DNA of 64,000 nt from Rhizophagus clarus (GCA_015698045.1 BLAL01000215.1:1736001-1800000), one strand, 5' to 3'. Shown: positions 1-12,469, numbered from the stretch's first letter. Numbers and translations are program-made. Notes: generated by a model from the letters alone, not told the origin.

Positions 1-342
1 TGAGAGCTACATTTTAAAAAAACGATCATCCAATTTGGATCACTGGTTGATGAGTAAATTGCAAAAAACATATTTTTTAGCTTTTAAATTTCAAATCAAT
101 TTGCTCTTTTTTATGATTATGAGTTGTATCAGTAATGTCTGAGGTCCTGTTTATAGTATATATATAAACTTAAAGTTGGTCAAAGTTGGTATTAATGATT
201 AAAATCAATGATCTTTAAATCTTAATTTTGGTCAAAATTTTTTTAATTCTGGCTGAATTCATAATGCTGACTCAAATTACATTAAAATTGAAATTTTTAG
301 GTTATATGTAATATTGAATTATTACAATATAACATTATTTTA
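1..342. other. AT-rich intergenic, nothing recognised
   Basis: AT-rich sequence with no coding frame, tRNA-like fold or clear repeat that I can support. It is the left flank of the retroelement that begins at 356. Confidence 0.5.
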
Positions 343-352
343 ACAAATAAGA

Positions 353-355
<3 letters not shown>

Positions 356-383
<28 letters not shown>

Positions 384-2373
384 AGTCAAATCAAATGCAT
401 AAGTTTATTAAAGTTGATCCAAGAATCAAAATACAAATAAAATAATATACCGTCTCATCTACAGGAGCCGTAGCTACAAGTGACAAGTACCTGACATGAC
501 TAACTATCCTAGCCTATTCTCATAAAATATAATAGGAAGTCTAGAAATAGATTTAAGGAATAAGGGAATCAAAAAATAAAAAGAAATATTCTAAAAAAAA
601 AACAAAATAAAACCAAATATATAACTAAATTAAAATGATTCCTAAGTTAAAAAGCCGATAAACCTAATTAACAAAATTATATAAATTGTTCCAAAAGGGC
701 CTTCAGTCCTGCTACTAAATGTTTCACATCCGGCCTATTGGACTGGTTGGACTTGGAGCGAGAATTCTTCTTATAAGTCAAACCAGATTTTGAGGAAGTG
801 TTTTCTTTTTTGTTCTGGTTATGACACCTATGGTTGTCTGAAAATTGTTGATTAGTATTTGGATGAGGAGGCTCAAAACGCCTAGAAGTATTGCCAGTAT
901 TGCCAATTCTAACTGGAGGATGTTTTTTGAATCTAAGTCTAGGAGAGGAATAACGACATCATGACAAATTAATATCATTCTACAGTTGAGGAGTACTTAT
1001 ACATTTTGAAACCTGATCCCATGTCGCAAAGTATCCAATCATCTTTCTTTGTCCTGAGGATTCTTTAATAATCTTAAACAATTTTATACCACTCTCAACT
1101 AAAAATCGGCTGGGAGTGCAGTTGGGAAATAGGAAGGATTCAGTCATATCCGCTGGGATATCAGTAATGACTGCTTGGAATTTTTCTCTTTGTTTTCATT
1201 CTGAAAGATTCCACGATGCTGAAAACCATCTAACTGGGATACCTCCTAGTCCGACAGACCATTCACCTCCATTATAAGCTTTAAGGCACGCGTGATTAGG
1301 TATCAATCTTACCCTTGCTGAAAGATATTTCTTGTGCACCCTAGTGCTGATTGATACAATCTTCCCCCAGAAACTTAAGTTTCCAAGGAGAGTATAACTA
1401 TCCCACTTGGCCGGTATATCATATACAATTAAGTCCAAAAGCTGTGCTGTTCTTCTTGCTGAGGACAGTAACCGGTAAGGATAAGGTTTGAGTTTTTAAA
1501 GTTATCTGCTAAATGTTCTTGCTTTCTCTTTTTATCCTGAGGATTCTGTGGCTGCTCCAAAGGTTTTTTACTATCACTACTCTTCGAAGGAGTCACTGGC
1601 TGAGGAGGAACATTGTTGAAAGTAACCACCTTTGAACTGGAGGGTGTGTGCTCAGGTGACTGGTTGCTAGGAACAATAAAGGGATTGTTATCCGGTATTT
1701 GCTGTTGTTATTGTTGGAGCTTCTTCAACTTCTTCCTAGCAGACTTTTTCTGAGCCCTAGACAAAGGCGTAGCAGGTAGTGTAATTGGGGTGGGATGACG
1801 AGAGGTGCCAAGACCCAGATCAGTTGTGTTCCCATTTGTGTCATCAAGATTCATAAAATCTGATTGGTGTTGTATAGGTTGAGAAATTTCTATATCGGGA
1901 GTAGTAAATTATTGTTGCACAGGGGGCTGAGTTTCCAAATTGGCTGTGTAGATCTCCCAGTCATGATATTTGCAATCTTTGACAAAACGACCAAGAAGAG
2001 TCGCGATAAAAGAAGATAATAGAGGAGCCCTTGGACGATATTTTAAACTTTCTGGGAACTCCACTAGTTGTATAATATCTTGATTTCGGGCAAGAAAGTT
2101 CCTCATGAGTTGTTCATCCAGTTCTAACTCACTAAAAATATCCTTATTCTGTAGTATTATGCCTATTGTTTCTATACATATTGATTTAAAAACATCATCT
2201 TTATGATGTCTGAAAAACCACTCTGGTTCGCTGTAAAGCGTTTCTTGGGTCGAGAAGTCTATTTTTGTAATTTATTTGCAGTGTTTCTTAATAAAATAAA
2301 CGTCCTAGAGATAAAATAAAAAATTTTTCTTCTGTGAAAATTTGGTTCACAGATCTACAGGAAAGAGTTTTTC
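356..2373 (-). mobile_element. Gag-only non-LTR retroelement, A-tailed, 13-bp TSD
   Basis: The element is about 2.0 kb and reads on the minus strand. Its 3' end is the poly(T) run at about 356-383 (a poly(A) tail on the element strand). Its 5' end is at 2373. The 13-bp sequence ACAAATAAGAATA occurs immediately outside both ends (343-355 and 2374-2386), a classic target-primed insertion duplication. Inside are one decayed gag/ORF1-like frame (677-2268) and about 300 bp of 3' UTR. There is no trace of endonuclease or reverse transcriptase, so it is either a non-autonomous LINE derivative mobilised in trans or a retrocopied ORF1 transcript. Boundaries are firm; family assignment is inference. 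Confidence 0.8.
677..2268 (-). pseudogene. Decayed LINE ORF1/gag-like protein with RRM-like segments
   Basis: Reading right to left, one protein can be followed across several lesions. An N-terminal segment (about 2262-1912) contains SEPEWFFRHHKDDVFKS and probably started at an ATG now reading ATA at 2262-2260. A low-complexity linker follows (RAQKKSARKKLKKLQQ, then SSKVVTFNNVPPQPVTPSKS). Next comes an RRM-like segment (IVYDIPAKWDSYTLLGNLSF, about 1435-1196) and a second one (VITDIPADMTESF). The tail is basic and ends RPDVKHLVAGLKALLEQFI with TAA at 679-677. Breaks: TAA at 1911-1909 and 1710-1708, a frameshift near 1440, TGA at 1198-1196, and two further stops (TAG, TGA) near 985-960. Several stops sit where CAA, CAG or CGA would fit, for example inside a poly-Gln run. 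The two-RRM layout resembles ORF1 proteins of fungal LINEs; exact family unknown. Confidence 0.7.
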
Positions 2374-2386
2374 ACAAATAAGAATA

Positions 2387-3808
2387 CATATTTGTCTAGT
2401 TTTCAAAAATACTTTTATAAAACTTTAAAAATTAAAAATTTCACTTTATTCAGTTACATTTTACTAATGAAGATTATCAATTATATGGTTATTTTAATAA
2501 TAAAGTATTAAGAAAACTTTTTCAATTTTTTTTTTTGCTTGTTTTTTTTAAATATTTTATAAATATCTTTTATTTTAACATTACTTTAAATATAAAAAAA
2601 AATATTTTACTTATTTATATTATTACTATTTGTATTTATGGCTTAATAAAATAAGTAGATATAATAGACAATAAGAAATTTTCTATGAATAAATAATTTT
2701 TGTTTTATTTTTATATTAAATAAACAATTTTTAAAAGTTTTTTTTTTTTAATATTATAAAAATTTATATGATTATTATAATATCAAGATTTAAATTTTAA
2801 AGATCTAATTTTAATAGACAAAAAAATATTATATTAATTAATTTTTCAATTAAAAATTATTTATAATGCCCAAATAAACCCAATAATATTATTATTTTAA
2901 TAAAAAAAAAATTTTTATTAGCATTCTAATTAAAAAATTATAATAAAATTTATAGATAACAAAAAATTCAGCTTAATAATCATTATTTTAAACTTAATAA
3001 AAGTTGTTCATTTTATCAAGTTATATTTAAAAATGAAATAATTATTAGTTAAAAAAAATTTTTGTCAAAAGTTTTATTGAAATCAAAAAAAAATTTTTTA
3101 TTATAAAAATTATTTTTTTGTGAGTTACACAAAAACTTTTTAAATAACTGGCTTTTTTAATTTAATAAACCTTCTTTTTCTTGTAAAATTACATATATTT
3201 TTATTATTCAAATTGTATTTCATATTTGCTTTTAAATAGCATTTTTAAGAAAACTTTATTTTTGAGATAAATTTTTTTGTATATGTAAAAAAAAAATATT
3301 ACAAAAGAGGAAATGATGATAAAAATTTATAATACACATAATAAACTATTAATTTACTTAATTTATATAAGCATTATATTAAAAATTTCTTTTTTTAGGG
3401 ATGTTTAAAGCAGAATAGGTTTGACCAGAATTACGACATTAAAAAATTACGTATGTGACAAATAATAGCGTGATAAACAAGTTTTTACTAACCAAAAATA
3501 TTCTAAGTTTCCAGAATACTTAATAAAAATGAAAAAGTAAAGATGTAACACTAGAAGACAAATATTTTACTATAATCACATGATTCTGCTTCACTTTAAA
3601 TGTTCTCTTTTTTTAACTATATGGTAAAATATTCAACTATAGTTATACAAAATAATTTTAATTAATGATTGATATGAGAAATAATATTTTTACTAATTGT
3701 TAATATAATTAATATATATTAACAAAAAAATTTTAATATTCAGTTGGAAATAGACCCTTATTTATATATTTTTATATATTATAATAAATAAATTTAATAT
3801 GTGTTTTT
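2387..3808. other. Very AT-rich intergenic, no gene seen
   Basis: Long A/T runs without a supported coding frame. I see no clear repeat structure. Confidence 0.5.
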
Positions 3809-3828
3809 TTAACATAAAAAATTTTTGA

Positions 3829-3952
3829 TGGATAATTAGACTGGTCTTAGAATTGGGAGTACTCATAGCAAGTTAGAGGCAATTATAGTTGTAATCCTAT
3901 CTTACTTAATAAATGATAGTACAGCTTCAACACCAAAAAAAAAAAAAAAAAT
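3829..3952 (+). mobile_element. SINE-like element copy 1, A-tailed, 20-bp TSD
   Basis: A unit of about 105 bp followed by an A17-type tail. It is flanked by a 20-bp duplication (3809-3828 and 3953-3972, one mismatch, core TTAACATAAAAAATT). The 3' half reads GTAATCCTATCTTACTTAAT, then AAATGATAGTACAGCTTCAA, then the tail. The same order of motifs occurs at 5358-5475 and, inverted, at 19669-19792. GTTGTAATCC resembles a pol III box B (GTTCGAATCC), so a tRNA-derived SINE is plausible. That origin is inference. Confidence 0.75.
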
Positions 3953-3972
3953 TTAACATAAAAAATTATTGA

Positions 3973-4589
3973 CCAGTAATATAATAATTAGTATAATTAT
4001 ACTTTTTTCAATTGAACATGAGAAAATACTAATATTATTATACTTTTTTTTAATTGAATGCAGAAAAATACTAGTATAATTATACTTTTTTCAATTGAAT
4101 GCAAATTTACTTTTATTATTTACTATATCATATTAATATATTAATTTAAATAGTTTTTGTAAAATAAAATACTTGTTTTTTATTAATACAATTTATATTA
4201 AAATATATATATTTAAGAATATTAAGTATTGATCAACACTACTAAATAAACTGATTCTTTTTTAAACTAATAGTTTAATTGAACTGCAGTTGCAACTAGG
4301 ATTGCAGTTACTTTTAATGAAAATTTTTTACATTTCTATTTAGCTATTTTTTTTCTTTTTTCCTTTTTCTTTTTATTGATTTCTGTTTTTCTCTTCACTA
4401 GTCGAAAAAAGAATATTTAGTCTAGATATGATTCAATCTATATTTGACTAAAATTAAAAAATTTACTTTGATTAATAATAATTTACAATTAGATATATAT
4501 TTAATGTTATTAAATCATGATTAAATATTAATTAAGCATCATATCATATGTCATATAACTAATTAGAAGTTTAAAAAAATAAACTTTAA
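3973..4589. other. AT-rich intergenic
   Basis: No coding frame supported. Contains three similar short stretches around TATACTTTTTTCAATTGAA near 4000-4100, a minor local repeat. Confidence 0.45.
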
Positions 4590-5357
4590 CAAAATATCTG
4601 TAACTTCCTTCACTATTCTCTTTTTCTCATCCTTTCTTTCTTCACTTTTCATTTTCTTTTATCCTTTATCTTTTCTTTTCTTTCCTTTCTCTTTCCCTTT
4701 GTCTTTTTTTTTACTTTTCTTTCTTAATTTCTCTTTTTCCAATTCTCTTGTACCTTCTATTAAAAAACCCTCAAAACGTCTCCTTTTAAATATTTTGGTC
4801 TTCTTTAGACATGAGATTTCACAGTAAGTTTCTTTTTTTTCTTTAATTATTTTATTTTAACAAACAGTTTCTAACAGTTCATTCACTTCTTTTTATTAAA
4901 TACTTTCTCAGATTTTTTTTTTTTTTGGATCTCAATAAATAAAATTTGTTTTTTTCTTTTAACTTCAATATTTTAACAAAACTTATTAACAGTTTATTTT
5001 TTTTTCTTTTACAAACAACCAGTTTTTTGGGTTAACTCACTTATTTGAATGATAAAAGCCTTTTTTTGCAGCTTTTTGGATGTGGTATTTTGGTAAGAGT
5101 TGTAAAGTTTAATTTTTATTTTATGCCTTCTAAAAGTAAAGTTAATAATAATTTTTTTCATTTTTTAGACGGTTAGCTCTTCAGTAGGATTTTAGTGAGT
5201 ATCTTTTCATTTTATTTTATTATTTTACAATGTTTACTAATGCCTCATTTTTATCTTTTTTTGCTCTTTGGATAGGATTTTGATGAGTATTTTTAATATT
5301 TTCGTTTATTTTATAATTTTTATAATGTTTATTAATAACTTGTTTTACTCCTTTTAG
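4590..5357 (+). other. Pyrimidine-rich tract followed by splice-like mini-modules
   Basis: 4600-4780 is almost pure C/T on the plus strand. Downstream come several short modules that begin after a pyrimidine tract plus AG and end at a GT donor-like sequence: TTTTGCAG then a 20-nt block then GTAAGAG near 5070-5098, and TTTTTTAG, ACGGTTAGC..., TGAGTA near 5160-5200, repeated near 5265-5290. This resembles the exon-like arrays at 20551-21420 and 61725-64000. No protein frame runs through the modules. It may be a decayed multi-exon transcript or a repeat; function unknown. Confidence 0.35.
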
Positions 5358-5475
5358 ATGGTTAATACTCGTATTGCTTAGGTTGGGAGTATTACATGTA
5401 GTATAGAAGTGATTATTATTTAATCCTATCTAAACTAATAAATGTAGATACGATTTCAACGCCTTAAAAAAAAAA
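5358..5475 (+). mobile_element. SINE-like element copy 2
   Basis: Shares with copy 1, in the same order, TTAATACTCGTATT, TTGGGAGTA, TTTAATCCTATCTAAACTAA, TAAATG and GATTTCAACGCC, followed by an A-run. No convincing flanking duplication is visible because the right flank is a (TA)n run. Confidence 0.6.
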
Positions 5476-7120
5476 ATATATATATATATATAATAAGTTA
5501 TTAAATATTGTATCCTTTAATAGTTTTGTTAATAGATATAATGATAAATATTATTTTATAATAAAAATCACATTTACCAATAATTTTAAACATTAAAACA
5601 GAAAATCCATCTATTATTTTTATTTCTCTAACAAGACATGCGATGTGTAGTTTTGTATACCATAATTAAAACGATTAACATTTTTACAGAACAGTGCAAG
5701 AAAGGAATTTTTCTTTTAATTAATTAATTTATTTATTACAGTACAATACATAAGTTTATTATCTTTAATGATAAATAAGATTAATAAAGATTCGAATCAT
5801 CAATAAAATTGCTAAATGTTACTATGTTACAGTATCATTAATTAGACGTAATACATATGTTTTTTATTATGTATGATTTGATTATTAATATCATTTTACA
5901 ACAATAATATCATTTTACAACATGAATAACTGATAAACTTAATCAGCTTTTTTCTATATTAATAATCAAATATTAGATAGATATATTTGTAAATTATAAT
6001 CAAATATACGTTTTTTATCATATAATATATTAGATAGATATATTTGTAGATTATAATCAAATATACGCTTTTCTAGTGAATTCTTATACAATTACATAAT
6101 TACCAAGCATTACCAAGCATAATATATTTTTTCCAATATCATCATTATTAACAATTTATTAAATTGTAACGAAAAGAGGGAACGTTTAAAAGAAAAAAAA
6201 AATCATATGAATAATTATTTGAACAAAGAATTAATATTAATGTATACAATAGAAAAATAAATTTCACATGCATTATTCATAATTTCCAAAAATAGTTTAT
6301 AAACTTTTTGCGCGCTAAAAAATCGGCCGAACCAAAAAGAAAATTAGATACCTTTTTTTTTTTATATAATCCTTTATTTGTGTTGTTTATTACCTTATTT
6401 CGATTTAAAAGAAATAAGACACAACGAGGGAATATTAAGTGATAATTTGAATTGTCTCCTTTGTTTCTTTCTTTGATGATTTTAAACAATGCACAAAAAA
6501 CTTTGTTTGATACACCACGATAACTTTATTTTATTTATTTTTTTTTTTCTCTCCTTTCCCCTTTCTCCCCCTCAAAATATTTCTTTGTGTCACCCATCTT
6601 TGATGCCTAAATACGTCAAACAAGTAACAATTATTATATTTATTTTTTTTTTTTTTAAAAAAAAAAAATATAATAATAATGATCCTTTTCAGTTTGAGAA
6701 ACAACAATGGTCAAAGAAAATTATGTGGGGAAATTGCATTTGTTTGAAAAATAAAAAAAAAAAAAATTCACTATTTTTTTATCCTAATATGGTCAAAACT
6801 TTTAAGGAAAAGAATGTGTCAATGTGAGGTTGTATTTCCAAAAAAAAGGGAGGTTTTAAAAATTTTTTGATTAATAATATCAAAAAAAAAAATTTTAATT
6901 GTTTATGATGGGTTAGTCCGTCAATATTCATCATCTAACGGTAAATCCCATAATCATGTTTTATTAAAGACATTGTATTTTTTTTTTTTTAATATACATT
7001 GATCCCCTTTTTGAAGAGGAAAAAAACGGATATGAAAACAAAGCATATGTTTCCTATTCTTCCCGAATATTCCGAATTTAATTTGAATTCACATGATTTT
7101 TTTTTTATGATCTCACTTTC

Positions 7121-7157
<37 letters not shown>

Positions 7158-8466
7158 CTGGAATTTCTCTATGGAATGGCGGGAAAAAAAATACTGCGCC
7201 AATGAACATTTAAAAAAAAAATGTGGGAAAAATGTCAAAGCAATAACATGAGGTTTTTGCAGAAAAATTCTCATTATAATAATGGATTTCTTTCAAAGGT
7301 AAATATTTTGTGTGCAGATGTATTTTTTTTTTACTTGAAGATCTCATAACCTAAATTAAGAAAAGCTTTTTAACTAAAACCACGCGAAACATTATTAATT
7401 TTATTTACTAGAATTTACTAGAGCTGTTTAATCAACCGTTTGTTAATCAGAACTTTATAACGACAAATGATAATTCGCATTAAACTTGAATTTTTCGATT
7501 ATTTTTAATAAATTATATAGACAGTATTATTAACTTTAGCGACAAAATAAAAATTTCACTTTAAAAAAATCACACCTTTTTTTTTTAATGCATTTCCGAA
7601 AACTCGCAAAATTTTTTTGCTTTTTTCCTCAATTTTTTATTTATTATTAATATTAAATCGAAAAAGATAAAAAAAATTTTAATACTATAATTTTGATTTT
7701 TAATAAAGTTTTTTTTTTTTTTTTTTTTTTTTTATATTATATATGTATATTTTTTTTTTTTTTACAATTAACGTAAGTAAAAAAGCAAAAAAATTTGATC
7801 GTAATTTTCTTATCACCATATAATCTTGAAAAATAAAAGTCTAATTGTATATACAAAAGAAATTGTGAAGGATGATGGATAGAAAAAAAAATGAATCGCG
7901 GATTGTGAATGAAAAGAAAAGAAAAAAAAGAAATTGTAATCGTAAAATTCTTATTGTTCATATATATAAAAGTGTTAAAAATGATGTTTTTTGGTTTATG
8001 CACGAAAAAGAATATACTAAAATAAAAAAAAAATACTTTGCACTAATGTTCATGATTATCTTTCGTTTTTAAAATATTATCCAAAAATGACTTAATTTTT
8101 GGAATTTTTGTACAAGTTAAAAATAAAAATAAAAAAAATAAAATAAAATAAAAAAATCGAAATAAACGAAAAAAAATGTAAGTTCTCTTTATAAAGAGAA
8201 AATATGATTAAATGTCCGTTTTGGTTATTTTTGTGTTTTTTAAAAAAAAAATTTTTTGATTCTAAAATATACCACTCGTTATTTTTTACCACTATTATAA
8301 TATCCCGATTAACCGATGATTTTTTGTGTGTGTATTTGAATGTATGTATGTATATATATAAAATATTTTGTTTTTTTTTTCTAAAGAAAAAAAAAAAATA
8401 TAATAAAAAAAAAACCAATTCCCAAGCCCGAATACCCAATTATATAAAAAGATTCATTACAATTAA
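5476..8466. other. Intergenic and 3' flank of the zinc-finger gene
   Basis: No supported gene. Holds a direct duplication of about 40 bp (ATTAGATAGATATATTTGTA at about 5970-6012 and again at about 6027-6066) and many poly(A)/poly(T) runs. The part next to 8467 is the probable 3' UTR of the minus-strand zinc-finger gene. Short open frames here are driven by homopolymers (Phe/Lys/Asn/Ile only) and are not credible genes. Confidence 0.45.
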
Positions 8467-9711
8467 TTAGTGCATTTCTGAATATCTCCTTCTTGTTTTC
8501 ATGTTTTGAACTTCAGGTGAGGTCCTACAAGTCTCTTCCATTTTGAAATGACGACGAAGTGCATCTGTACGAGCAAAAGCTTTTCTACAACATGGGCATT
8601 GATAAGGTTTTACACCCGTATGGACTCTAATATGTCTTTGTAAATCATGCTTTCTTGAAAAAGATCTTGGGCACATAGGGCATTGATATGGTCTAGCAGG
8701 AGAATGAGATCTTAAATGAGCTTTTAAATTATATAACCTACTAAAGGTTTTTGGACAATCATCATGTGGACATTTAATGAGTTGTTGTTGTTGTTGTGCC
8801 TGTTGACCTTGTTGAGTTTGGGATTGTTGAGTAGTAGTTTGTGATTGAGGAGCTGTTGAAACAGGTGGAAGAGGATTTATTTGAGCGGGATTTACCAAAA
8901 CTTGATTTTGAGAATAATCAAATGGTAAATTTAAAGAACCTTGAGTTGAAGCAACTGTTGTTATTGGTCTATTATCAATACTTGGAGCTGATACAGGTAA
9001 AGGCCACATTGGTACAGAAGAAAAATTTTGACCATTAATATTTGGAAGAAGTGGAACATTATCATTTTGTCGGGGTTCATAAATGATGAATCTCATTTGA
9101 TCAGTGAAAGAAGGTTGAACACCAGAATTTTGATCAAGTGGCGTACTTTGAATGATACTATAATATTGAGAAAGGGAATCAGGAGATAAAGCGAATGAAA
9201 GATCACCACCAGTTGTTACTGTAGGAGAAGTAGCAGTAGAAATCGGTTCGCTTGAAGAATCATCACAAAGAGGAGGAGGATAATTATAAGTGAATTGGGA
9301 AGGTTGTTCAAATTCATTAACAGGAACATTATGTGGAGAAGATTCTACGCTTGAAGAAACGGATCCTTCAAATTGGTAATCAAATTCAGTTTTAACTTGA
9401 ACATTTTTAGTATTATCGTTATTATTATCGTATTGTTCAAGTTGATGAGAATATAATATATTAGGATGTTGAGGAGAAGTTGAACCCGACATTGGATAAT
9501 ATGAGAATTGTTCTTGAGGTTGTTGAGGTTGTTGAGGTTGTTGAGGTGGTGGTTGTTGTTGATGTTGTAGTTGTTGTTTTTGAGTTGGGAAAAATTCGGT
9601 CTTTACAAATTGAGGAGGATATTCATAACCGTTTCCACCCAAGTTAATGTCGTATTGTTGTGCAATGTAAGGCATGGTAATTAAATAGTTGTTACCAGCG
9701 ATAGCGGTCAT
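8467..9711 (-). CDS. C2H2 zinc-finger transcription factor, Crz1/Prz1-like
   Basis: A single-exon 414-residue protein. Residues 1-310 are low-complexity and Gln/Pro/Ser-rich (QQQPPPQQPQQPQQPQ near 51-66; QQGQQAQQQQQ just before the fingers), typical of a disordered activation region. Three zinc fingers lie at the C-terminus. Finger 1 (about 314-336) is C-x4-C-x12-H-x3-H, with RLYNLKAHLRSH. Finger 2 (344-364) is C-x2-C...H-x3-H, with SRKHDLQRHIRVH. Finger 3 starts at 372, with FARTDALRRHFK, and ends H-x6-C instead of H-x3-H. This finger set and the FARTDALRRHF signature are characteristic of fungal Crz1/Prz1 calcineurin-response factors, which act in the nucleus on Ca2+/stress genes. I see no clear PxIxIT calcineurin-docking motif, so calcineurin control is not shown. 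Two VKTE motifs (36-39, 106-109) match the SUMO consensus. The start is the first ATG of a frame with compositionally normal codons; the reading frame is intact. Confidence 0.9.
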   Translation of the reverse strand: MTAIAGNNYLITMPYIAQQYDINLGGNGYEYPPQFVKTEFFPTQKQQLQHQQQPPPQQPQQPQQPQEQFSYYPMSGSTSPQHPNILYSHQLEQYDNNNDNTKNVQVKTEFDYQFEGSVSSSVESSPHNVPVNEFEQPSQFTYNYPPPLCDDSSSEPISTATSPTVTTGGDLSFALSPDSLSQYYSIIQSTPLDQNSGVQPSFTDQMRFIIYEPRQNDNVPLLPNINGQNFSSVPMWPLPVSAPSIDNRPITTVASTQGSLNLPFDYSQNQVLVNPAQINPLPPVSTAPQSQTTTQQSQTQQGQQAQQQQQLIKCPHDDCPKTFSRLYNLKAHLRSHSPARPYQCPMCPRSFSRKHDLQRHIRVHTGVKPYQCPCCRKAFARTDALRRHFKMEETCRTSPEVQNMKTRRRYSEMH

Positions 9712-10660
9712 AAGTTTTTCAATGAGGTTAAAAGAAGAACGTTAAGTCGTCGAAGAAGAATAATAATAATATATAACAAAAAATTTTTTTTACTGCGTAT
9801 TACACAAAAAAAAAATTATCCAAACGAAAAATATATATATTTACGATTATATATATATGTTTTTTTTTTTCGAAATATTATTCAATATATAAGGACCTTG
9901 TTCAACAAAGCGAAAAAAAAAAAGCTCGTTGAAAAGTTTTTTTTTTTAAAAAGAAAAAAAAAGTTGTTGGAACAAAAAACGGTTTGTTGTTTTTGTTAAG
10001 GAAAAAAAATGTAAGAGGGGTAAAATTACTGCGTTTATATACTAGTCAAGTTTTAGATGAAAAATAGTATACGGATTATCTTATACAATAGTCAAATAAA
10101 TAGTAGATTATTGTATTTTGATTGTATAAATAAATTTTTATACAATACTATAATTTTTTTTTTTATATGTATATATATATATTATTATTATATATATATA
10201 AAATACGTAATAATAAATAAGTTTTTTTTTTTTTTTTTAATAGAAAAATTTTTATAATAATAATAATAAAATAGATGGAAATTTTTTTTAGCTGCAAAGA
10301 TTATTATTGCTTTTGTGTTGTTGTTTGTTTAAAAAAAAAATTTTTTTTTTTTTTTTTTGAGTCGAGAAGGAAAGTTGTTCGGCATTATATATACTTTAGA
10401 AAAAATTATCTATGATGTGAGTTTAACATAACACTAAACATTTTTGTACATGTGTGATTGGAATAATCGTGTAGAATAGAAATAAATATATACATCAATC
10501 AATACATTACCAAATAATAATAATATATTTATTATTATAAGATATACTTTTTTGTAATCGTTGTAATCGGTGATATAATGATATTATAAAAAATACGTGT
10601 TATCGACAATATATTAGACTATTTCTTTTTATAAATAAATAAATAAATAAATATATATAT
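9712..10660 (-). promoter_or_regulatory. Presumed 5' UTR/promoter flank of the zinc-finger gene
   Basis: The 950 bp upstream of the zinc-finger start codon is non-coding, with repeated poly(A)/poly(T) tracts (for example A10T18 at 10331-10358) and AT-dinucleotide runs. Such tracts usually exclude nucleosomes. No specific binding site is identified; the promoter role is inferred from position only. Confidence 0.35.
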
Positions 10661-10669
10661 ATTTGTATA

Positions 10670-10701
<32 letters not shown>

Positions 10702-11311
10702 CATTATTTTTTTTTTTTTTTTTCAATTGTTAAATTTTCTATTGTGAACATAATATATTTTTATTATTGTAAACCAAATGACTTCATACTTTCATTAAAT
10801 GAAAAAAAAAAAAAATGGGGGTATATGACAGGAATAGTGACTACTTTTTTTTTTTTTTTAGGGTCATTCTCATTTCGGTTGAGAAAAAAAAAAAAAAAAA
10901 AAGTCCAAAAAAAATTCCAAAAAAATATATTTTTAGAAATCAATTTTCATAGAAAAACCCGAAAGTGTTACGTACCTATAAAAGACTGAGAAGAACACTT
11001 AAAATGTTTTCCCAAAGGCCGAGATGCCGTCTATCAAATTTGATTTGATATGATGGAAAAAAAAAAGAGTAAAAATCGTTAAAATTAGATCTTATTAAGC
11101 ACAGATTGGAAGAATCTATCAAACATCAGAAAAAAGATGATAAAATGTAAATAATCTTTTTTACGCAACTTACCATTACGCAAAAAATATCAAACGTTCA
11201 CACAAATTTCTTTGCTTCACAATCTAACTTTTATTATGAGTGGATATGCTTGGTACATCGTATTAGAATAAATTATGCACCATATTTCTTTCTTACGTTT
11301 GACACTATTTT

Positions 11312-11324
11312 AAAAAAAAAAAAA

Positions 11325-11367
<43 letters not shown>
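11312..11367. repeat. A17-T39 homopolymer junction
   Basis: A run of about 17 A directly followed by about 39 T, partly self-complementary and able to form a hairpin. Confidence 0.85.
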
Positions 11368-12343
11368 CTTTCTTTTAATTAGACAAATAAATAAAATGAA
11401 TATGCATAATGCAGCATTCAAAACTTAAAAGGGGAATAATAAATCATAAAAAAAAAAAATAATAATAATAATAAAATAAAAAAAAAAAAAAAAAAAAAAA
11501 AAAAGATTGGGGAAATAAATTAATTAAAACGAACGTCAAACGTATCTTTCCAAATTTCAACAAAGTGTACAGTAACAAAACGTGATCGTCAGGCGAAAAT
11601 TTATTGACACGGTATGCACCGAACATGACTTTTTTTTCGTTAAAAGAATGATTGAAGAAAAAAAAAAAAAAAAAAAAAAAAATTTTTTTCTGTCCAACGT
11701 CAAAAAAAAATATTATTTTTTTTTTAAGACGAATTTGGGAAAAAAACCGCAGCATTCTTATTACTATACGTTATACGGTATGAAGGATTTACCTCAACTA
11801 AACAAGTTTCAAGTCTTGATTTATTTTAATTCAATGAAAATTTTTTTTCAGGGAAAAAGGGCCCCTGCGATTCTGCATGACTCATAAAAGAAAAAAAAAA
11901 AAGATATCAAATAAAAATGATAAACTTAAAAAAAAAAAAAAAAAATTTCTTTTTTTAAACTAGCGTTCATAATATTACTGCTCCTTTGTTTATTGTTTTT
12001 CTTTTCTTTTTTTTTAAGAAAAAAAAAAAAAAAAAAAAAGTTTAAAAAAAAAAAAAAAATTACATGTATGGATAACGACATATGTAAGCGCATACAAAAA
12101 AAATAATAATAAAGAATCTTTACCTTTCAGACTAATTTCAAATATAGTTGGGTAAATATTTATTTTAGAAATGACCCATTCAAATTCTCTCAAAAGGATT
12201 TTTTGAAATTTTTGTTGATCGTTTTAAGTTACGTCAATTTTCTCAATTCATCTGACGGTGTTTAGAAAAACTAATAAATGCTAACGTAATTAGTCATTCT
12301 TAGTTGAATTTACTATATAACGCGATATTTTTAATTCAATTAA

Positions 12344-12374
<31 letters not shown>

Positions 12375-12438
12375 TTTTCTTTTATTGATTATTTCTCGTT
12401 TATCAAAAAAAAAAACGAGTCATTCCAAAATCGGATTC

Positions 12439-12469
<31 letters not shown>

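Noticed and set aside
6489-8439. Several 60-115 residue open frames around poly(A)/poly(T) runs
   Set aside because: Composition is dominated by Phe/Lys/Asn/Ile from homopolymers, with overlapping frames on both strands and no motif.
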